Assembly: GCF_000166715.1 (NCBI RefSeq)
Contig: NZ_AEMI01000038.1
Coordinates: forward strand, 26,248 to 90,247
DNA: 64,000 nucleotides
Direction of reading: 5' to 3'
Source: Leuconostoc gelidum subsp. gelidum KCTC 3527
Lineage (GTDB): Bacteria; Bacillota; Bacilli; Lactobacillales; Lactobacillaceae
The translations under genes and the position numbers were made by a program. This document shows, in pieces, positions 27,727 to 37,414 of the stretch. The notes under the pieces were generated by a model. It searched no databases and was not told where the DNA came from. It saw only the letters and a program-made list of their open reading frames with translations. Numbering within the stretch: position 1 is the first letter of the stretch; the number at the start of each line of letters is the position of its first letter.

Positions 27727-29568
27727 TTGGCAAATCGCGAAGATATTCGTAACATCGCTATTATTGCCCACGTCGATCATGGAAAGACGACGTTGGTTAA
27801 TGAATTATTGAAGCAATCAGATACATTGGACTCACGCAAGGAATTGGGTGATCGTGCAATGGATACGAATGATATTGAAAAAGAACGTGGTATCACGATC
27901 TTGTCAAAGAACACGGCCGTTAAGGTCGGAGACAAGCAAATTAACATTCTTGATACACCAGGTCATGCGGATTTCGGCGGTGAAGTTGAACGTATCATGG
28001 GTATGGTTGATGGTGTGTTATTAGTAGTTGATGCTTTTGAAGGCACAATGCCTCAAACACGTTTCGTTTTGAAAAAAGCCTTTGAACAACATTTAACACC
28101 AATTGTTATCGTTAACAAAGTAGATCGTCCGGGTGCACGCCCTGAAGAAGTTGTTGATGAAGTGTTGGATTTGTTTATTGAATTAGGTGCTGATGATGAG
28201 GGACTTGACTTCCCAGTTATTTTTGCTTCAGCTATGAATGGGACAGCATCATTATCACCTGTTATTGCTGATCAAGAGCATTCAATGAAGCCGATTTTCG
28301 ATGCTGTTTTTGACACAATTCCAGCACCAATTGACAATTCAGATGAACCTTTGCAATTTCAAGTTGCTATGTTAGACTATAACGACTTTGTTGGTCGTAT
28401 TGGTATTGGCCGTGTGAAGCGCGGAACAATTAAAATTGGCGATGCTGTTGAAGTTTTGAAACTTGATGGCACTACACAAACTTTCCGTGTGACAAAACTA
28501 GCTGGATTTATTGGTTTAGATCAAGTTGATATTCAAGAGGCTAAAGCTGGTGATTTGATTGCTGTTTCTGGTATGGAAGATATTTCTGTTGGGGAAACAG
28601 TTGCAGATCCAGCTCATCCTGATCCATTGCCAATCTTACGTATTGATGAACCAACTTTGCAAATGACTTTCCGTCAAAATGACAGTCCCTTTGCAGGTAA
28701 AGAAGGTAAATTTGTTACGGCTCGTCAAATTGAAGATCGTTTGCGTCGTGAATTGCATACTGATGTGTCATTACGTGTTGAAGATACAGGTCAAGCTGGT
28801 GCATGGTTAGTGTCAGGTCGTGGTGAATTGCATTTGTCAATTTTGATTGAAACAATGCGTCGCGAGGGCTTTGAATTACAAGCATCACGTCCACAAGTTA
28901 TCTATCGTGAGATTGATGGCGCACAGTCAGAACCATATGAATCAGTTCAAATTGATACACCCGATGAGTATTCATCAACTGTTATTGATTCTCTTAACCA
29001 ACGTAAGGGCGAAATGATAAACATGGAAGCTGTTGGTAATGGACAAACACGTTTGACTTATATGGCACCTTCTCGTGGATTAATTGGTTATTCAACTGAG
29101 TTTATGTCAGCAACACGCGGTTATGGAATTTTTAACCATACTTATGCTGAATATCGTCCAGTAGTGCGTAACTGGGAACCAGGCCGACGTAATGGCGCTT
29201 TAGTGTCAATTACGCAAGGTACAACAACGAACTATGCTATCATGGGTGTTGAAGATCGTGGACAAATGTTCATTGGTGCTGGTATTGAAGTTTACGAAGG
29301 TATGATTGTTGGTATGAATGCACGTGACAATGATATTTCTGTTAACGTGACGAAGTTAAAGCCACAATCAAACGTTCGTTCATCAAACAAAGACCAAACT
29401 TCGTCTATCAAGACACCACGTCTTATGAACTTAGAAGCATCTTTGGAATTTTTGAATGATGATGAATATGTTGAAGTAACACCTGAAAATGTTCGTATTC
29501 GTAAAGCTATTTTGAATACAGCAGAACGTGAAAAGTCTGCTAAACGTCGCAAGGCCTCAACAAATTAA
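27727..29568 (+). CDS. typA: ribosome-associated GTPase TypA/BipA
   Basis: A 613-residue translational GTPase linked to 50S assembly and stress or cold growth. The G domain has [20 protein letters not shown] and NKVDRPGA; EF-G-like domains follow and a BipA-specific C-terminal domain. The start is TTG, behind AAAGGAG and AGGAAA. It stands alone between the suhB terminator and tRNA-Ser. Confidence 0.95.
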   Translation: MANREDIRNIAIIAHVDHGKTTLVNELLKQSDTLDSRKELGDRAMDTNDIEKERGITILSKNTAVKVGDKQINILDTPGHADFGGEVERIMGMVDGVLLVVDAFEGTMPQTRFVLKKAFEQHLTPIVIVNKVDRPGARPEEVVDEVLDLFIELGADDEGLDFPVIFASAMNGTASLSPVIADQEHSMKPIFDAVFDTIPAPIDNSDEPLQFQVAMLDYNDFVGRIGIGRVKRGTIKIGDAVEVLKLDGTTQTFRVTKLAGFIGLDQVDIQEAKAGDLIAVSGMEDISVGETVADPAHPDPLPILRIDEPTLQMTFRQNDSPFAGKEGKFVTARQIEDRLRRELHTDVSLRVEDTGQAGAWLVSGRGELHLSILIETMRREGFELQASRPQVIYREIDGAQSEPYESVQIDTPDEYSSTVIDSLNQRKGEMINMEAVGNGQTRLTYMAPSRGLIGYSTEFMSATRGYGIFNHTYAEYRPVVRNWEPGRRNGALVSITQGTTTNYAIMGVEDRGQMFIGAGIEVYEGMIVGMNARDNDISVNVTKLKPQSNVRSSNKDQTSSIKTPRLMNLEASLEFLNDDEYVEVTPENVRIRKAILNTAEREKSAKRRKASTN

Positions 29569-29606
29569 ATAGTAGTGACAGAAAATCTGACTGGATTTTC
29601 TATTAT

Positions 29607-29694
29607 GGAGCTATGGCACAATCCGGTACTGCAACGGACTCGAAATCCGTCGAGCCGCTTTTGGCGGTGTGCGGGTTCGAATCCCGCTAGCTCC
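29607..29694 (+). tRNA. tRNA-Ser (CGA)
   Basis: An 88-nt class II tRNA. The acceptor stem GGAGCTA/TAGCTCC is perfect, the anticodon stem is ACGGA/TCCGT with loop CTCGAAA (anticodon CGA, codon UCG), the long variable arm pairs GCCGC/GCGG-type, and the T-arm is GCGGG-TTCGAAT-CCCGC. CCA is not encoded. It is followed within 7 nt by a strong terminator and probably read from a promoter between typA and the tRNA or from typA read-through. Confidence 0.95.
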
Positions 29695-29700
29695 TTATTG

Positions 29701-29737
29701 GCTGTTCCATCAACAAAGTTGATGGAACAGCTTTTTT
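29701..29737 (+). terminator. terminator after tRNA-Ser
   Basis: A 14-bp stem GCTGTTCCATCAAC/GTTGATGGAACAGC, 3-nt loop, T7. Confidence 0.92.
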
Positions 29738-30019
29738 GTTTGTAATCGTTGGTATGACTGCATTTGTAATGTGCTTAGTATATATATGAAATGGTACTGA
29801 CTAATATGAATAAGTAAAAAATAAGCATCTAGTGCTACAAATTGCTTAATCGTCTTATTTATTTTAATGTGTCTTTTCTTTTTAGATAGGTGCGCGTAAA
29901 TATTTTATATGATAATAATATCAGAATGTCTAGCATACTTATTTACATAAAACGTAGCGTTGATTGTTATCGGAATGGTATAGCAAGCTTGTCTAGACAA
30001 CATAAATGCATAAAATCTA
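29738..30019. other. AT-rich intergenic region with no gene
   Basis: About 280 bp between the tRNA-Ser terminator and the promoter of the secreted coiled-coil gene. A 72-codon frame across it lacks a ribosome site and looks random. No structured element was recognised. Confidence 0.6.
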
Positions 30020-30048
30020 TTGACAATTGTATATATACATTATATGAT
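30020..30048 (+). promoter_or_regulatory. strong promoter for the secreted coiled-coil gene
   Basis: TTGACA (30020-30025), 17 bp, TATGAT (30043-30048), about 57 bp before the start codon. Confidence 0.75.
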
Positions 30049-30104
30049 ATTAAAGTTGTGTTAAACATATTTTTACAAAAAGTAAGTGAAAACAGAAGGA
30101 TATT

Positions 30105-30686
30105 ATGAAGTACAAAAAAACAATCATCACAATTACTGCTGCAGCTGCCATATCATTTGGAGCAGGAGCAGCTCTTGCTGATAGTGGTTCGTGGGTTGGG
30201 ACACCCAATTTAGCCCACACACGTAGTATTATAGACCAATTAGGTGATAAGTTGACAACGCAATCTGCTACCATTTCTACATTAAGTCAGCAAAGCACGA
30301 CTTATCAAAGTCAGTTAACTGATGCAAAGGGTAATTTGATGTCATTGCAAAATCAGGTAGCAAATCTACAGAGTCAATTAACAAATGAAAATGCCGCTTT
30401 CCAAACACAATTACAGCAAAAAATTGATGAAATTAACCAAAAAATAGCAGAAGGTAATCAAAAAGTTGCTGATAAACAAAAAGAATTGGACGGTGTTCAA
30501 TCACAATTGAATGCTGCTAATTCAAAAGCATCAGATTTGCAGCAACAGTTGAATAGTTTGCAACAAAAATCAAATGATTCAGAAAACAAAAATTCTGATT
30601 TGCAAAAGCAATTGGATAACGCATTACAAGATGCCAAAAATACTGAAACACATGCACAAGATGTTTTAAATCAACAGCAAAAATAA
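30105..30686 (+). CDS. secreted coiled-coil protein
   Basis: A 193-residue protein with a clear signal peptide (KKT then a hydrophobic Ala/Ile core; likely cleavage after AALA, before DSGSW). The mature part is a long Gln/Asn/Lys-rich coiled coil from about residue 45 to the end, with heptad-like SQL, QQL and DLQ repeats and no enzymatic domain or cell-wall anchor. It has a strong promoter and a good Shine-Dalgarno (GAAGGA) and stands alone between terminators. Such proteins may act at the wall or septum, but no function can be assigned. Confidence 0.8.
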   Translation: MKYKKTIITITAAAAISFGAGAALADSGSWVGTPNLAHTRSIIDQLGDKLTTQSATISTLSQQSTTYQSQLTDAKGNLMSLQNQVANLQSQLTNENAAFQTQLQQKIDEINQKIAEGNQKVADKQKELDGVQSQLNAANSKASDLQQQLNSLQQKSNDSENKNSDLQKQLDNALQDAKNTETHAQDVLNQQQK

Positions 30687-30709
30687 AATGCAAATGTCTA
30701 TCACAACAT

Positions 30710-30741
30710 AAAATCGAGTTGGCAAAAAATCTCGGTTTTTT
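30710..30741 (+). terminator. terminator after the coiled-coil gene
   Basis: AAATCGAG/CTCGGTTT stem (one G-T pair) with a T-run. Confidence 0.7.
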
Positions 30742-30755
30742 CTATAAATTCATCT

Positions 30756-30793
30756 AAAATAAAGCAAGCTACTTAGTAGCTTGCTTTATTTTT
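30756..30793. terminator. second, bidirectional terminator
   Basis: A 17-bp perfect stem (30756-30772 with 30776-30792), loop TTA, flanked by A and T runs. It backs up the weaker terminator just upstream. Confidence 0.85.
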
Positions 30794-30969
30794 CTCAAGA
30801 TTGTATAATATTGATTTATTGTGTTGTATATAAATGAAAAAAAACTTACAAATTAGTGAGTTAAGATTTCCTGTAGTGTATGTTATTATAAATTTTAGGT
30901 ATAGCTTCAAAATGTCAACAATATATTAAGAGTTGTTGATAAATAAAATTTTTAATGGAAGAACAAAAA

Positions 30970-31683
30970 ATGTTAATAAAAAAACTTTTTAATTTCAAAA
31001 ATAAATCAAAATTAAATGAAGACAATAATAATTATTTACAGAATAGTGAACTAGAAAGCGTGCAAACAGTAGGAATTATTGGTGATAGTGTGTCTTTTGG
31101 ATTGAAATCTAGCATGAATTATGGTCAATACCTTCAAAAAATAACGGGAGGCGTAGTTCAAAACTTAGCATATTCAGGGGCGCATTTATCCGATAATGGT
31201 CGAAAAAGTATTTTTCAACAATCTCAATGTTTGGATCGGTGTGATTTGTATATTTTACAAGGCACTGACGATGATTGGTTAGCTAACGTGCCAATTGGTA
31301 AAAAGGGTGATACTGCAAAACAATCCTATATTGGCGCTTTTTATCAAACTGTTTCTCAATTGCGTCATTTGAATGCCATGGCCAAAATTATAATTGTCTC
31401 AACGACTTTCCAAACACCTATGTGGGGCAATGTTGTGAGGCGTACCGATAGAACAGAAAATACTTTAGGGTATTCTTTACATGACTATATGGCAGCACAG
31501 AAAAAAGCATGTGACGATTTAAAATTACCTTTTGTTAATCTAATGCGTCAGACATTATTTGATCCTAATAAAAAAACATTTCGTCAAAAATATATGCCTG
31601 ATGGCTTGCATCCGAATAAGGAAGGACATCAAATTATTGCCAATGAAATTGTCAGGGTATATAAAGAAAACTTTGGATTCTGA
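30970..31683 (+). CDS. SGNH/GDSL-type hydrolase
   Basis: A 237-residue protein with the SGNH fold: the nucleophile block is GIIGDSVSFG, a Gly/Asn block follows around LAYSGAHLSDNG, and the catalytic Asp-His pair is in DGLHPNKEGH. These enzymes are esterases or lipases; the substrate is unknown. There is no signal peptide, so it is probably cytoplasmic. An in-frame ATG at 30955 exists, but GGAAGAAC fits the ATG at 30970. It converges on the lactonase gene through a bidirectional terminator. Confidence 0.8.
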   Translation: MLIKKLFNFKNKSKLNEDNNNYLQNSELESVQTVGIIGDSVSFGLKSSMNYGQYLQKITGGVVQNLAYSGAHLSDNGRKSIFQQSQCLDRCDLYILQGTDDDWLANVPIGKKGDTAKQSYIGAFYQTVSQLRHLNAMAKIIIVSTTFQTPMWGNVVRRTDRTENTLGYSLHDYMAAQKKACDDLKLPFVNLMRQTLFDPNKKTFRQKYMPDGLHPNKEGHQIIANEIVRVYKENFGF

Positions 31684-31684
31684 A

Positions 31685-31720
31685 AATCAAAAAAGCGCTT
31701 AATTAAGCGCTTTTTTGATT
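31685..31720. terminator. bidirectional terminator between the SGNH gene and the lactonase gene
   Basis: A 16-bp stem AATCAAAAAAGCGCTT/AAGCGCTTTTTTGATT with loop AATT. Confidence 0.92.
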
Positions 31721-32750
31721 AGTATTCAAATACAACACGAACACCTTCAGGGATAGTGAAGTCTTTTTGTAGTAGAGATAGTTCACCGGACTGACTGTCA
31801 CGTGTGTACAACGACACATTATCAGTATCTTGGTTGGCTACCACCAGGAAATTTTGGTTAATATCCCAATTCATATCTCGTGGGAATTCACCCTCGGTGC
31901 TGATTAACTGAATTCGTTCAATTTCTGAACCTTCGTTACCAATTTTGAAGACGGCAACAGAGTTATGGCCTCGATTTGAAGCATAAATAAATTTACCATC
32001 ATCACTTAAACGTAAGGCAGCTGAACCATTATGCTCTGTCCAATCACTGGGAATAGTTGATGCAGTCATAACATGTTCGAACGAACCGTCATCTTTGTTG
32101 TATTTAAGAACACTCAATAAACTAGATAGTTCACCGAGTAAGTAAGCGTACTGTCCATCTGTTGAAAATCGTATGTGACGTGGGCCAAATCCTTCTTCCG
32201 TATGGAATCGAGAAACTTCCATTAAAGTACCATTGTCGTTAACATCAAAAGTGATAATTTCATCTGTACCAAGATCAATGGCAACAAGACGCTTATCCGG
32301 TGTAAGGTTAGCAAAATGAATATGTGATGAGCCTTGTTCAGGGCGAGGACCTGAACCGCTATTTTCCCAAGTGTCAACAAGCGTTAAATTACCATCAGGC
32401 TGAATGCTATATGACTCGACTGTTCCGCGATGGTAATAACCGGCAAAAACTAATTGTCGTTCTTCATCAACACCAATATAAGCTGGTGCTGATCCTTCAC
32501 TTAGTTGTGAGTCAATTTCCGCAATTGGCCGGACTGAGTTATCCAGTGTAACAATACCGCCCTGACCATCACGATTCTCAACGGCGTAAACCTTGTTTGC
32601 CTTGGACAATGCTAAGTAAGTTGGATTTGTTAACTCGGTGATCAATGTTGGATTTTGTAATTGCTGCGATTCAGTATCCAATTCAGCTTCGTAAATACCC
32701 TGTGAAATACGTTTCGTATAGGTACCAAATAAAATCTTATATATTGCCAT
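31719..32750 (-). CDS. pgl: lactonase-family seven-bladed beta-propeller protein
   Basis: A 343-residue YbhE-type propeller related to 6-phosphogluconolactonase. Typical features are FGTYTKR at the start, PAYIGVD, SHIHFANLTPD (metal/active-site region), GPRHIRFS and RDMNWD. In heterofermentative lactic acid bacteria such an enzyme would fit the phosphoketolase route of glucose use, but that is inference. The longer frame to 32789 is not used; GAGGAG is well placed for the ATG at 32750. It is divergent from yhaO. Confidence 0.86.
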   Translation of the reverse strand: MAIYKILFGTYTKRISQGIYEAELDTESQQLQNPTLITELTNPTYLALSKANKVYAVENRDGQGGIVTLDNSVRPIAEIDSQLSEGSAPAYIGVDEERQLVFAGYYHRGTVESYSIQPDGNLTLVDTWENSGSGPRPEQGSSHIHFANLTPDKRLVAIDLGTDEIITFDVNDNGTLMEVSRFHTEEGFGPRHIRFSTDGQYAYLLGELSSLLSVLKYNKDDGSFEHVMTASTIPSDWTEHNGSAALRLSDDGKFIYASNRGHNSVAVFKIGNEGSEIERIQLISTEGEFPRDMNWDINQNFLVVANQDTDNVSLYTRDSQSGELSLLQKDFTIPEGVRVVFEY

Positions 32751-32777
32751 TTTTTGTCTCCTCAATAAACTAATGAC

Positions 32778-32807
32778 ATTATACCACAAATGTAAGGGGT
32801 TTCACAA
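32778..32807 (-). promoter_or_regulatory. promoter for the lactonase gene
   Basis: On the minus strand, TTGTGA, 18 bp, TATAAT (32778-32783 on the plus map). Confidence 0.6.
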
Positions 32808-32808
32808 G

Positions 32809-32837
32809 TTGAGAAACCATCGGACATTCAGTATAAT
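32809..32837 (+). promoter_or_regulatory. promoter of the yhaO-yhaN-yhaM operon
   Basis: TTGAGA (32809-32814), 17 bp, TATAAT (32832-32837); back to back with the lactonase promoter. Confidence 0.65.
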
Positions 32838-32871
32838 ATAATTAGCGAACATATGTTCAAGAAAGGTTACT

Positions 32872-34035
32872 ATGAAATTTATTCATGCAGCAGATATTCA
32901 TCTGGGCAACCCATTCATTGGATTAGACCAAACATTACCTAGTCGGCTTAAAAAAGTTGTTCAACAATCGACGTTAACGGCGTTTAAAAGTTTAATTAGT
33001 TCATCTATTACTGAAAATATTGATTTTTTGGTTATCCCAGGTGACTTATACAACGCAACTCAAAATAGTCCTCAAATTCAAGAGACTGTTAGTCAGCAGT
33101 TCGAACGTTTAAATAGTGCCGGGATACCAGTTTATTTAAGTTTTGGTAATCATGATTTTGAAGCTAATAAACAAAATCATCTCTCATGGCCAGAAAATGT
33201 GTATGTATTTGAACAAAGTGTTGAAACAAAATATTTAACGCTTAAAACAGGTGAAAAAATTGCTTTGACTGGATTTAGTTATCAAACACAACGTCAGACA
33301 CAAAAAATAATTAATGATTTTCCGGTAAAGATACAGTCAGTAGACTATCAAATTGGGTTATATCATGGTGCCGTTGGCATAGATGGTGATCCTTATGCGC
33401 CATTTAGCGTGGGTGACATGTTGAAAAAAAATTATGACTATTGGGCTCTAGGACATATTCACATGCGGCAAACGTTGAATAATCAGCCATTTATCGGTTA
33501 CTCCGGTGTATTGCAAGGCCTTAATCGTAAAGAAATTGGCGAGAAAGGCTACTATTTAGTGACGAGTAAAAATCATGTATTGATACCGGAATTTCATGTT
33601 ATTTCGCCAATTATATGGGAAGAATTAATTTTGTCGGAAGTGAGTGATGAACTTGATTTAATTAATCAAGTATTAAATTATAAATATACTAAAACAACTT
33701 TTTTATCGGTCAAAATTACAGCAGATTTAGATGAGAACGTTATCCAACGTTTAGAAAGTGGTACGACCTTGGAGAAACTACGTGAAAAAGTACCGAGAGA
33801 TTTATGGATAGTAAATTTAACAATCACTCATGAATTATTGACATTACTTACTGAAGATAATATTGATCAAAAATATTGGCTAGAATCGTTTGAAAAACTT
33901 TTCTCTAATTTTGTAATATCAGACTATATCTCTAATCAAGCGCCAACCTTTGTTCGTGACTACTTTATGGGTCAAGAAGGGAAAAACAGTTTGCAAAATA
34001 AGATGCAACAATTAATACAGTCTCGAAAGGTATGA
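32872..34035 (+). CDS. yhaO: DNA repair exonuclease subunit, SbcD/Mre11-like (YhaO)
   Basis: A 387-residue calcineurin-like metallophosphoesterase. Metal-binding motifs are in order: HAADIHLG (DxH), PGDLYN (GDxxx), GNHDFE (GNHD), and ALGHIHM (GHxH). With its partner YhaN it is thought to act like SbcCD/Mre11-Rad50 on DNA ends. It has AGAAAGG before the ATG, and its operon partners yhaN (6 bp gap) and yhaM follow, as in Bacillus. Confidence 0.9.
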   Translation: MKFIHAADIHLGNPFIGLDQTLPSRLKKVVQQSTLTAFKSLISSSITENIDFLVIPGDLYNATQNSPQIQETVSQQFERLNSAGIPVYLSFGNHDFEANKQNHLSWPENVYVFEQSVETKYLTLKTGEKIALTGFSYQTQRQTQKIINDFPVKIQSVDYQIGLYHGAVGIDGDPYAPFSVGDMLKKNYDYWALGHIHMRQTLNNQPFIGYSGVLQGLNRKEIGEKGYYLVTSKNHVLIPEFHVISPIIWEELILSEVSDELDLINQVLNYKYTKTTFLSVKITADLDENVIQRLESGTTLEKLREKVPRDLWIVNLTITHELLTLLTEDNIDQKYWLESFEKLFSNFVISDYISNQAPTFVRDYFMGQEGKNSLQNKMQQLIQSRKV

Positions 34036-34041
34036 TAAATA

Positions 34042-36408
34042 ATGAGAATAAAACAAGTAGAAATTAGTGGCTTTGGACGCTGGTCACAAAAAAAATTTGA
34101 TTTTGTCAACGACTTGCAAGTAATAGCTGGTCAAAATGAGTCTGGTAAATCAACATTACGTGCATTTATTATTGGTATTTTATTTGGTTTTCCATCTAAA
34201 AAGAGTAATATAAATGTTTATGATCCAAAGGATGGTAGTCATTACGGTGGCAGTCTCATTGCTGATTTTAATAATACTATTGTTAAAATAACGCGTCTTG
34301 GTCGAATAAAATCAGAGTTGACAATAACATATTTATCTAATCAGTTAACTATTGTAGATCCAGAAAAATGGTTAACAGATCAATTAGCACCGCTAAATCG
34401 AGATATGTTTAACAGCATTTTTAATTTTAGTCAGCAAGATTTATCAAAAATATCACAGTTAAAAGCAATAGATTTACAAAAATTGTTGTTAAATATTGGG
34501 GCTGTTGGTAGTTCAGGATGGCTTGAAATCACTGCTGATCTTGAAAAACACGCCGATAAGCAATTTGCACAGCGAGCAACAGGAAAACGGCCTTTGAATA
34601 TTGCTGCCAAACAATATAAAGAAAATAGCCATTTATTACTAGCTAAGAATGAAGAAATGATAGCCTATGCCTCTGAGAAAGAAAATATTGTAAGACAAAC
34701 GCAAATTATATCTCAAAATTATGAAGAAGTTCGCAAACTAACGCGTCGTGTTCAAACTAGTCAAACTGTGATGCAACAATACCAACTATATCAATCAGCT
34801 CAGTTATTGAAAACAAAAATTACAGCATCTGTGCCACCGGTCGCAGATGCTGATATAGCCTCACTTCAACGGTTAAAAATCGGTATTGATATGCATCAAA
34901 ATAAAATAAGTGAGTTGAATACATTAATTGAAAGAACGCCGCAAACAATAGATATTGTCGAAAAGTACGATGCAACCTCAGAATTGGCGAAAATTCAGAT
35001 TGCTGAACGCCATTTACAGGAGTTAATCAACCAAAAATCTTCAATTATGGCAGATGAAAAGCGTCTAAGCGACCGTTTTTTGAATAAAAAAGTACCAGAG
35101 TTATTGTCGAGTACGGAACAAAAAATATTGATTAATAAAAGCAAAAGTATAATCACGATATTGGTTGGTATTTTTATTGGTATCGTAGCTTTTTTTACTG
35201 TTAAACCACTTGTTGTCGTGGCATTATTAATAATTGCATATGGTTGTTATCTTTTCCACTCACGTCGTAAATTGCTCAATAAGATACAAAAACGTTATAA
35301 TATGATGTCCCTTGCAGATATCGAGCTGGTTCAGTCAAATATTAAGCAATTCTCTGATTGGCAACATCAACTCGTGGCGTTAGATGCAGATATTTTGGAG
35401 AAACAAAACAAAATCATGGCACAGTTATTGCCAATTGCTGATCATTTTCAAGTACAATTAAATGATGATGTCTTTGAGGCTGTGATTATAGAACTTATGC
35501 ATATTAATGATCAACAACACATGCAGGCACAAAATAACGCTGTAATGATTGCGCAAAAAAATCAACAAATTTTAACAGAGATTAAACAACATCAGGAACA
35601 GTTGGCACAGCAATTATCAGATCAGCAAAATATGCTGCAAAAATATCATGTGCTAAATGAGCAAGAATTACTAACTTTAAAACAAAATTATGTTGATCAT
35701 ATCCGAAATAAACAGCGGTATGATGATATAATGCAACAAATTGAACCTGAAACGATGAATAAATTACAAGAAGTGAGCGATGAAAAAGAATTAAGTCAAC
35801 AAATAGTATTATTGAAAAATAAATTAGAACAGAAACAACGCACTGGATTAAATTTACAGGCACAATTATCAGATATGCAGGCGCAGCAGAAACAACGAAT
35901 CAGTGACGATCAATTTTTGACTTTACAACAAAATTTGGCTGATGAACAGACGAACTTGATTGATCAATTTGGAGATTACATAGCAGAAAAAATGGTTGTT
36001 AAGTGGATTGATCAGGCTTTACAATTAGCAACACAAAATCGTTTTCCAAAAATGCAACATATCGCTACAGATTACTTTAAACGTCTTACTAGTGGTAAGT
36101 ATGTAGCTATTCAATTTGTTAAAGACGATTTGAATCTTATTGGCCGATCAGGTCAAAAATATCGTGTGATTGAATTATCAACAGGAGCACAAGAACAATT
36201 ATATGTTGCGCTACGGCTGGCTTTAAGTAGTGTTATAGCAGACATTATAACCGTACCAATATTGATTGATGACGGTTTTGTTAATTTTGACTCGATACGA
36301 AGACAGACGATGATTGATATTTTGCAAGAAATTGCTAAGAAACAGCAAATTTTTTATTTTACCACGTCATTTTCACATACGACGAAAATTAATGTGATAA
36401 ACTTGTAA
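34042..36408 (+). CDS. yhaN: SbcC/Rad50-like ATPase (YhaN)
   Basis: A 788-residue SMC-like ATPase. Walker A is AGQNESGKST near residue 30, followed by long coiled coils; the C-terminal ABC signature-like stretch is LSTGAQEQLYVAL and Walker B is PILIDDGFVNFD. Two hydrophobic segments in the middle of the coiled coil (about 370-405) are unusual for Rad50 but typical of YhaN, suggesting membrane attachment. It is smaller than SbcC and is the partner of YhaO. Confidence 0.9.
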   Translation: MRIKQVEISGFGRWSQKKFDFVNDLQVIAGQNESGKSTLRAFIIGILFGFPSKKSNINVYDPKDGSHYGGSLIADFNNTIVKITRLGRIKSELTITYLSNQLTIVDPEKWLTDQLAPLNRDMFNSIFNFSQQDLSKISQLKAIDLQKLLLNIGAVGSSGWLEITADLEKHADKQFAQRATGKRPLNIAAKQYKENSHLLLAKNEEMIAYASEKENIVRQTQIISQNYEEVRKLTRRVQTSQTVMQQYQLYQSAQLLKTKITASVPPVADADIASLQRLKIGIDMHQNKISELNTLIERTPQTIDIVEKYDATSELAKIQIAERHLQELINQKSSIMADEKRLSDRFLNKKVPELLSSTEQKILINKSKSIITILVGIFIGIVAFFTVKPLVVVALLIIAYGCYLFHSRRKLLNKIQKRYNMMSLADIELVQSNIKQFSDWQHQLVALDADILEKQNKIMAQLLPIADHFQVQLNDDVFEAVIIELMHINDQQHMQAQNNAVMIAQKNQQILTEIKQHQEQLAQQLSDQQNMLQKYHVLNEQELLTLKQNYVDHIRNKQRYDDIMQQIEPETMNKLQEVSDEKELSQQIVLLKNKLEQKQRTGLNLQAQLSDMQAQQKQRISDDQFLTLQQNLADEQTNLIDQFGDYIAEKMVVKWIDQALQLATQNRFPKMQHIATDYFKRLTSGKYVAIQFVKDDLNLIGRSGQKYRVIELSTGAQEQLYVALRLALSSVIADIITVPILIDDGFVNFDSIRRQTMIDILQEIAKKQQIFYFTTSFSHTTKINVINL

Positions 36409-36421
36409 AAAGAGGTAGCGT

Positions 36422-37366
36422 ATGGCTAAATTATTAACAGAATATATAGATACAGAGCATATTGATTCCTTCGCGTTAATCAAAAGCGCTGATATTCGTC
36501 TGACAAAAACTGGAAAAACCTATTTGAATTTACTTTTTTCTGATCGTTCAGGTGATTTACCTGGGAATCTTTGGGATGCAACAGACGACCAAATAAAGTC
36601 ATTAATACCGGGGCAAATAGTCAAATTACAAGGTGTACGTGGTGCATATCAAGATAAACCACAGGTGCAAATTACAAATTTACGTTTGTCAGAAACTGGT
36701 GAACCAAATAATCCGACAGATTTTATGATTCATGCGCCACTTAAAGAAGGTGAAATGAATGATGAATTAAGTGATTTTATTTTAATGATAACCAATCCAA
36801 CTTGGAATCGGTTAGTACGTAAGATTTTTTCGTTGTATCATGATCAATTTTTACGTTTTCCTGCAGCAAAGTCAAATCATCATGCTTTTGCCGGGGGATT
36901 AGCGTTCCACTCATTGTCTATTGTTAAATTAGCTAGAAGTGTTGTGGCGCAATACCCACAACTAAATAGCGATTTATTGATAACCGGCGCCTTGTTGCAT
37001 GACTTAGGCAAAACAATTGAATTGTCTGGACCAATAGCAACACAATATACACTTGCTGGTGATTTAATAGGACATATTACATTAATTGATGAGCAAATTG
37101 TTTTAGCTGCAAATGAACTTCACTTTGATCTTCAGTCTGAAGAAATGATTTTAATACGTCATGTTGTTCTGGCGCATCACGGCATACTAGAATATGGTTC
37201 ACCAGTCCGTCCTGCTGTTATGGAAGCAGAAGTTTTACACCAGTTAGATGAATTAGATGCAGGTATTCAAATGATGACCGCAGCTCTTAATAAAACAGAG
37301 GTAAAAACATTTTCAGATCGTATTTTTGGGCTTGATAATAGGAAATTCTACAAAATTTCAGAATAA
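36422..37366 (+). CDS. yhaM: 3'-5' exoribonuclease YhaM
   Basis: A 314-residue exonuclease with an N-terminal OB-fold (about 15-100) and a C-terminal HD domain with HHAFAGGLAFHSLS and LLHDLGKTIE. YhaM in Bacillus degrades short RNA and single-stranded DNA in a Mn-dependent way. The Shine-Dalgarno AAGAGG is good. It is the third gene of the yhaONM operon and ends at a strong bidirectional terminator. Confidence 0.93.
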   Translation: MAKLLTEYIDTEHIDSFALIKSADIRLTKTGKTYLNLLFSDRSGDLPGNLWDATDDQIKSLIPGQIVKLQGVRGAYQDKPQVQITNLRLSETGEPNNPTDFMIHAPLKEGEMNDELSDFILMITNPTWNRLVRKIFSLYHDQFLRFPAAKSNHHAFAGGLAFHSLSIVKLARSVVAQYPQLNSDLLITGALLHDLGKTIELSGPIATQYTLAGDLIGHITLIDEQIVLAANELHFDLQSEEMILIRHVVLAHHGILEYGSPVRPAVMEAEVLHQLDELDAGIQMMTAALNKTEVKTFSDRIFGLDNRKFYKISE

Positions 37367-37372
37367 AAATAA

Positions 37373-37411
37373 AAAATACGTTACGACTTCCAAAAGTCGT
37401 AACGTATTTTT
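37373..37411. terminator. bidirectional terminator between yhaM and prsA
   Basis: A 17-bp perfect stem (37373-37389 with 37394-37410), loop CCAA, A/T runs on both sides. Confidence 0.92.
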
Positions 37412-37414
37412 GAG

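Noticed and set aside
29890..30108. Forward frame of 72 codons before the coiled-coil gene
   Set aside because: No Shine-Dalgarno, overlaps a strong promoter and has a random-looking composition.
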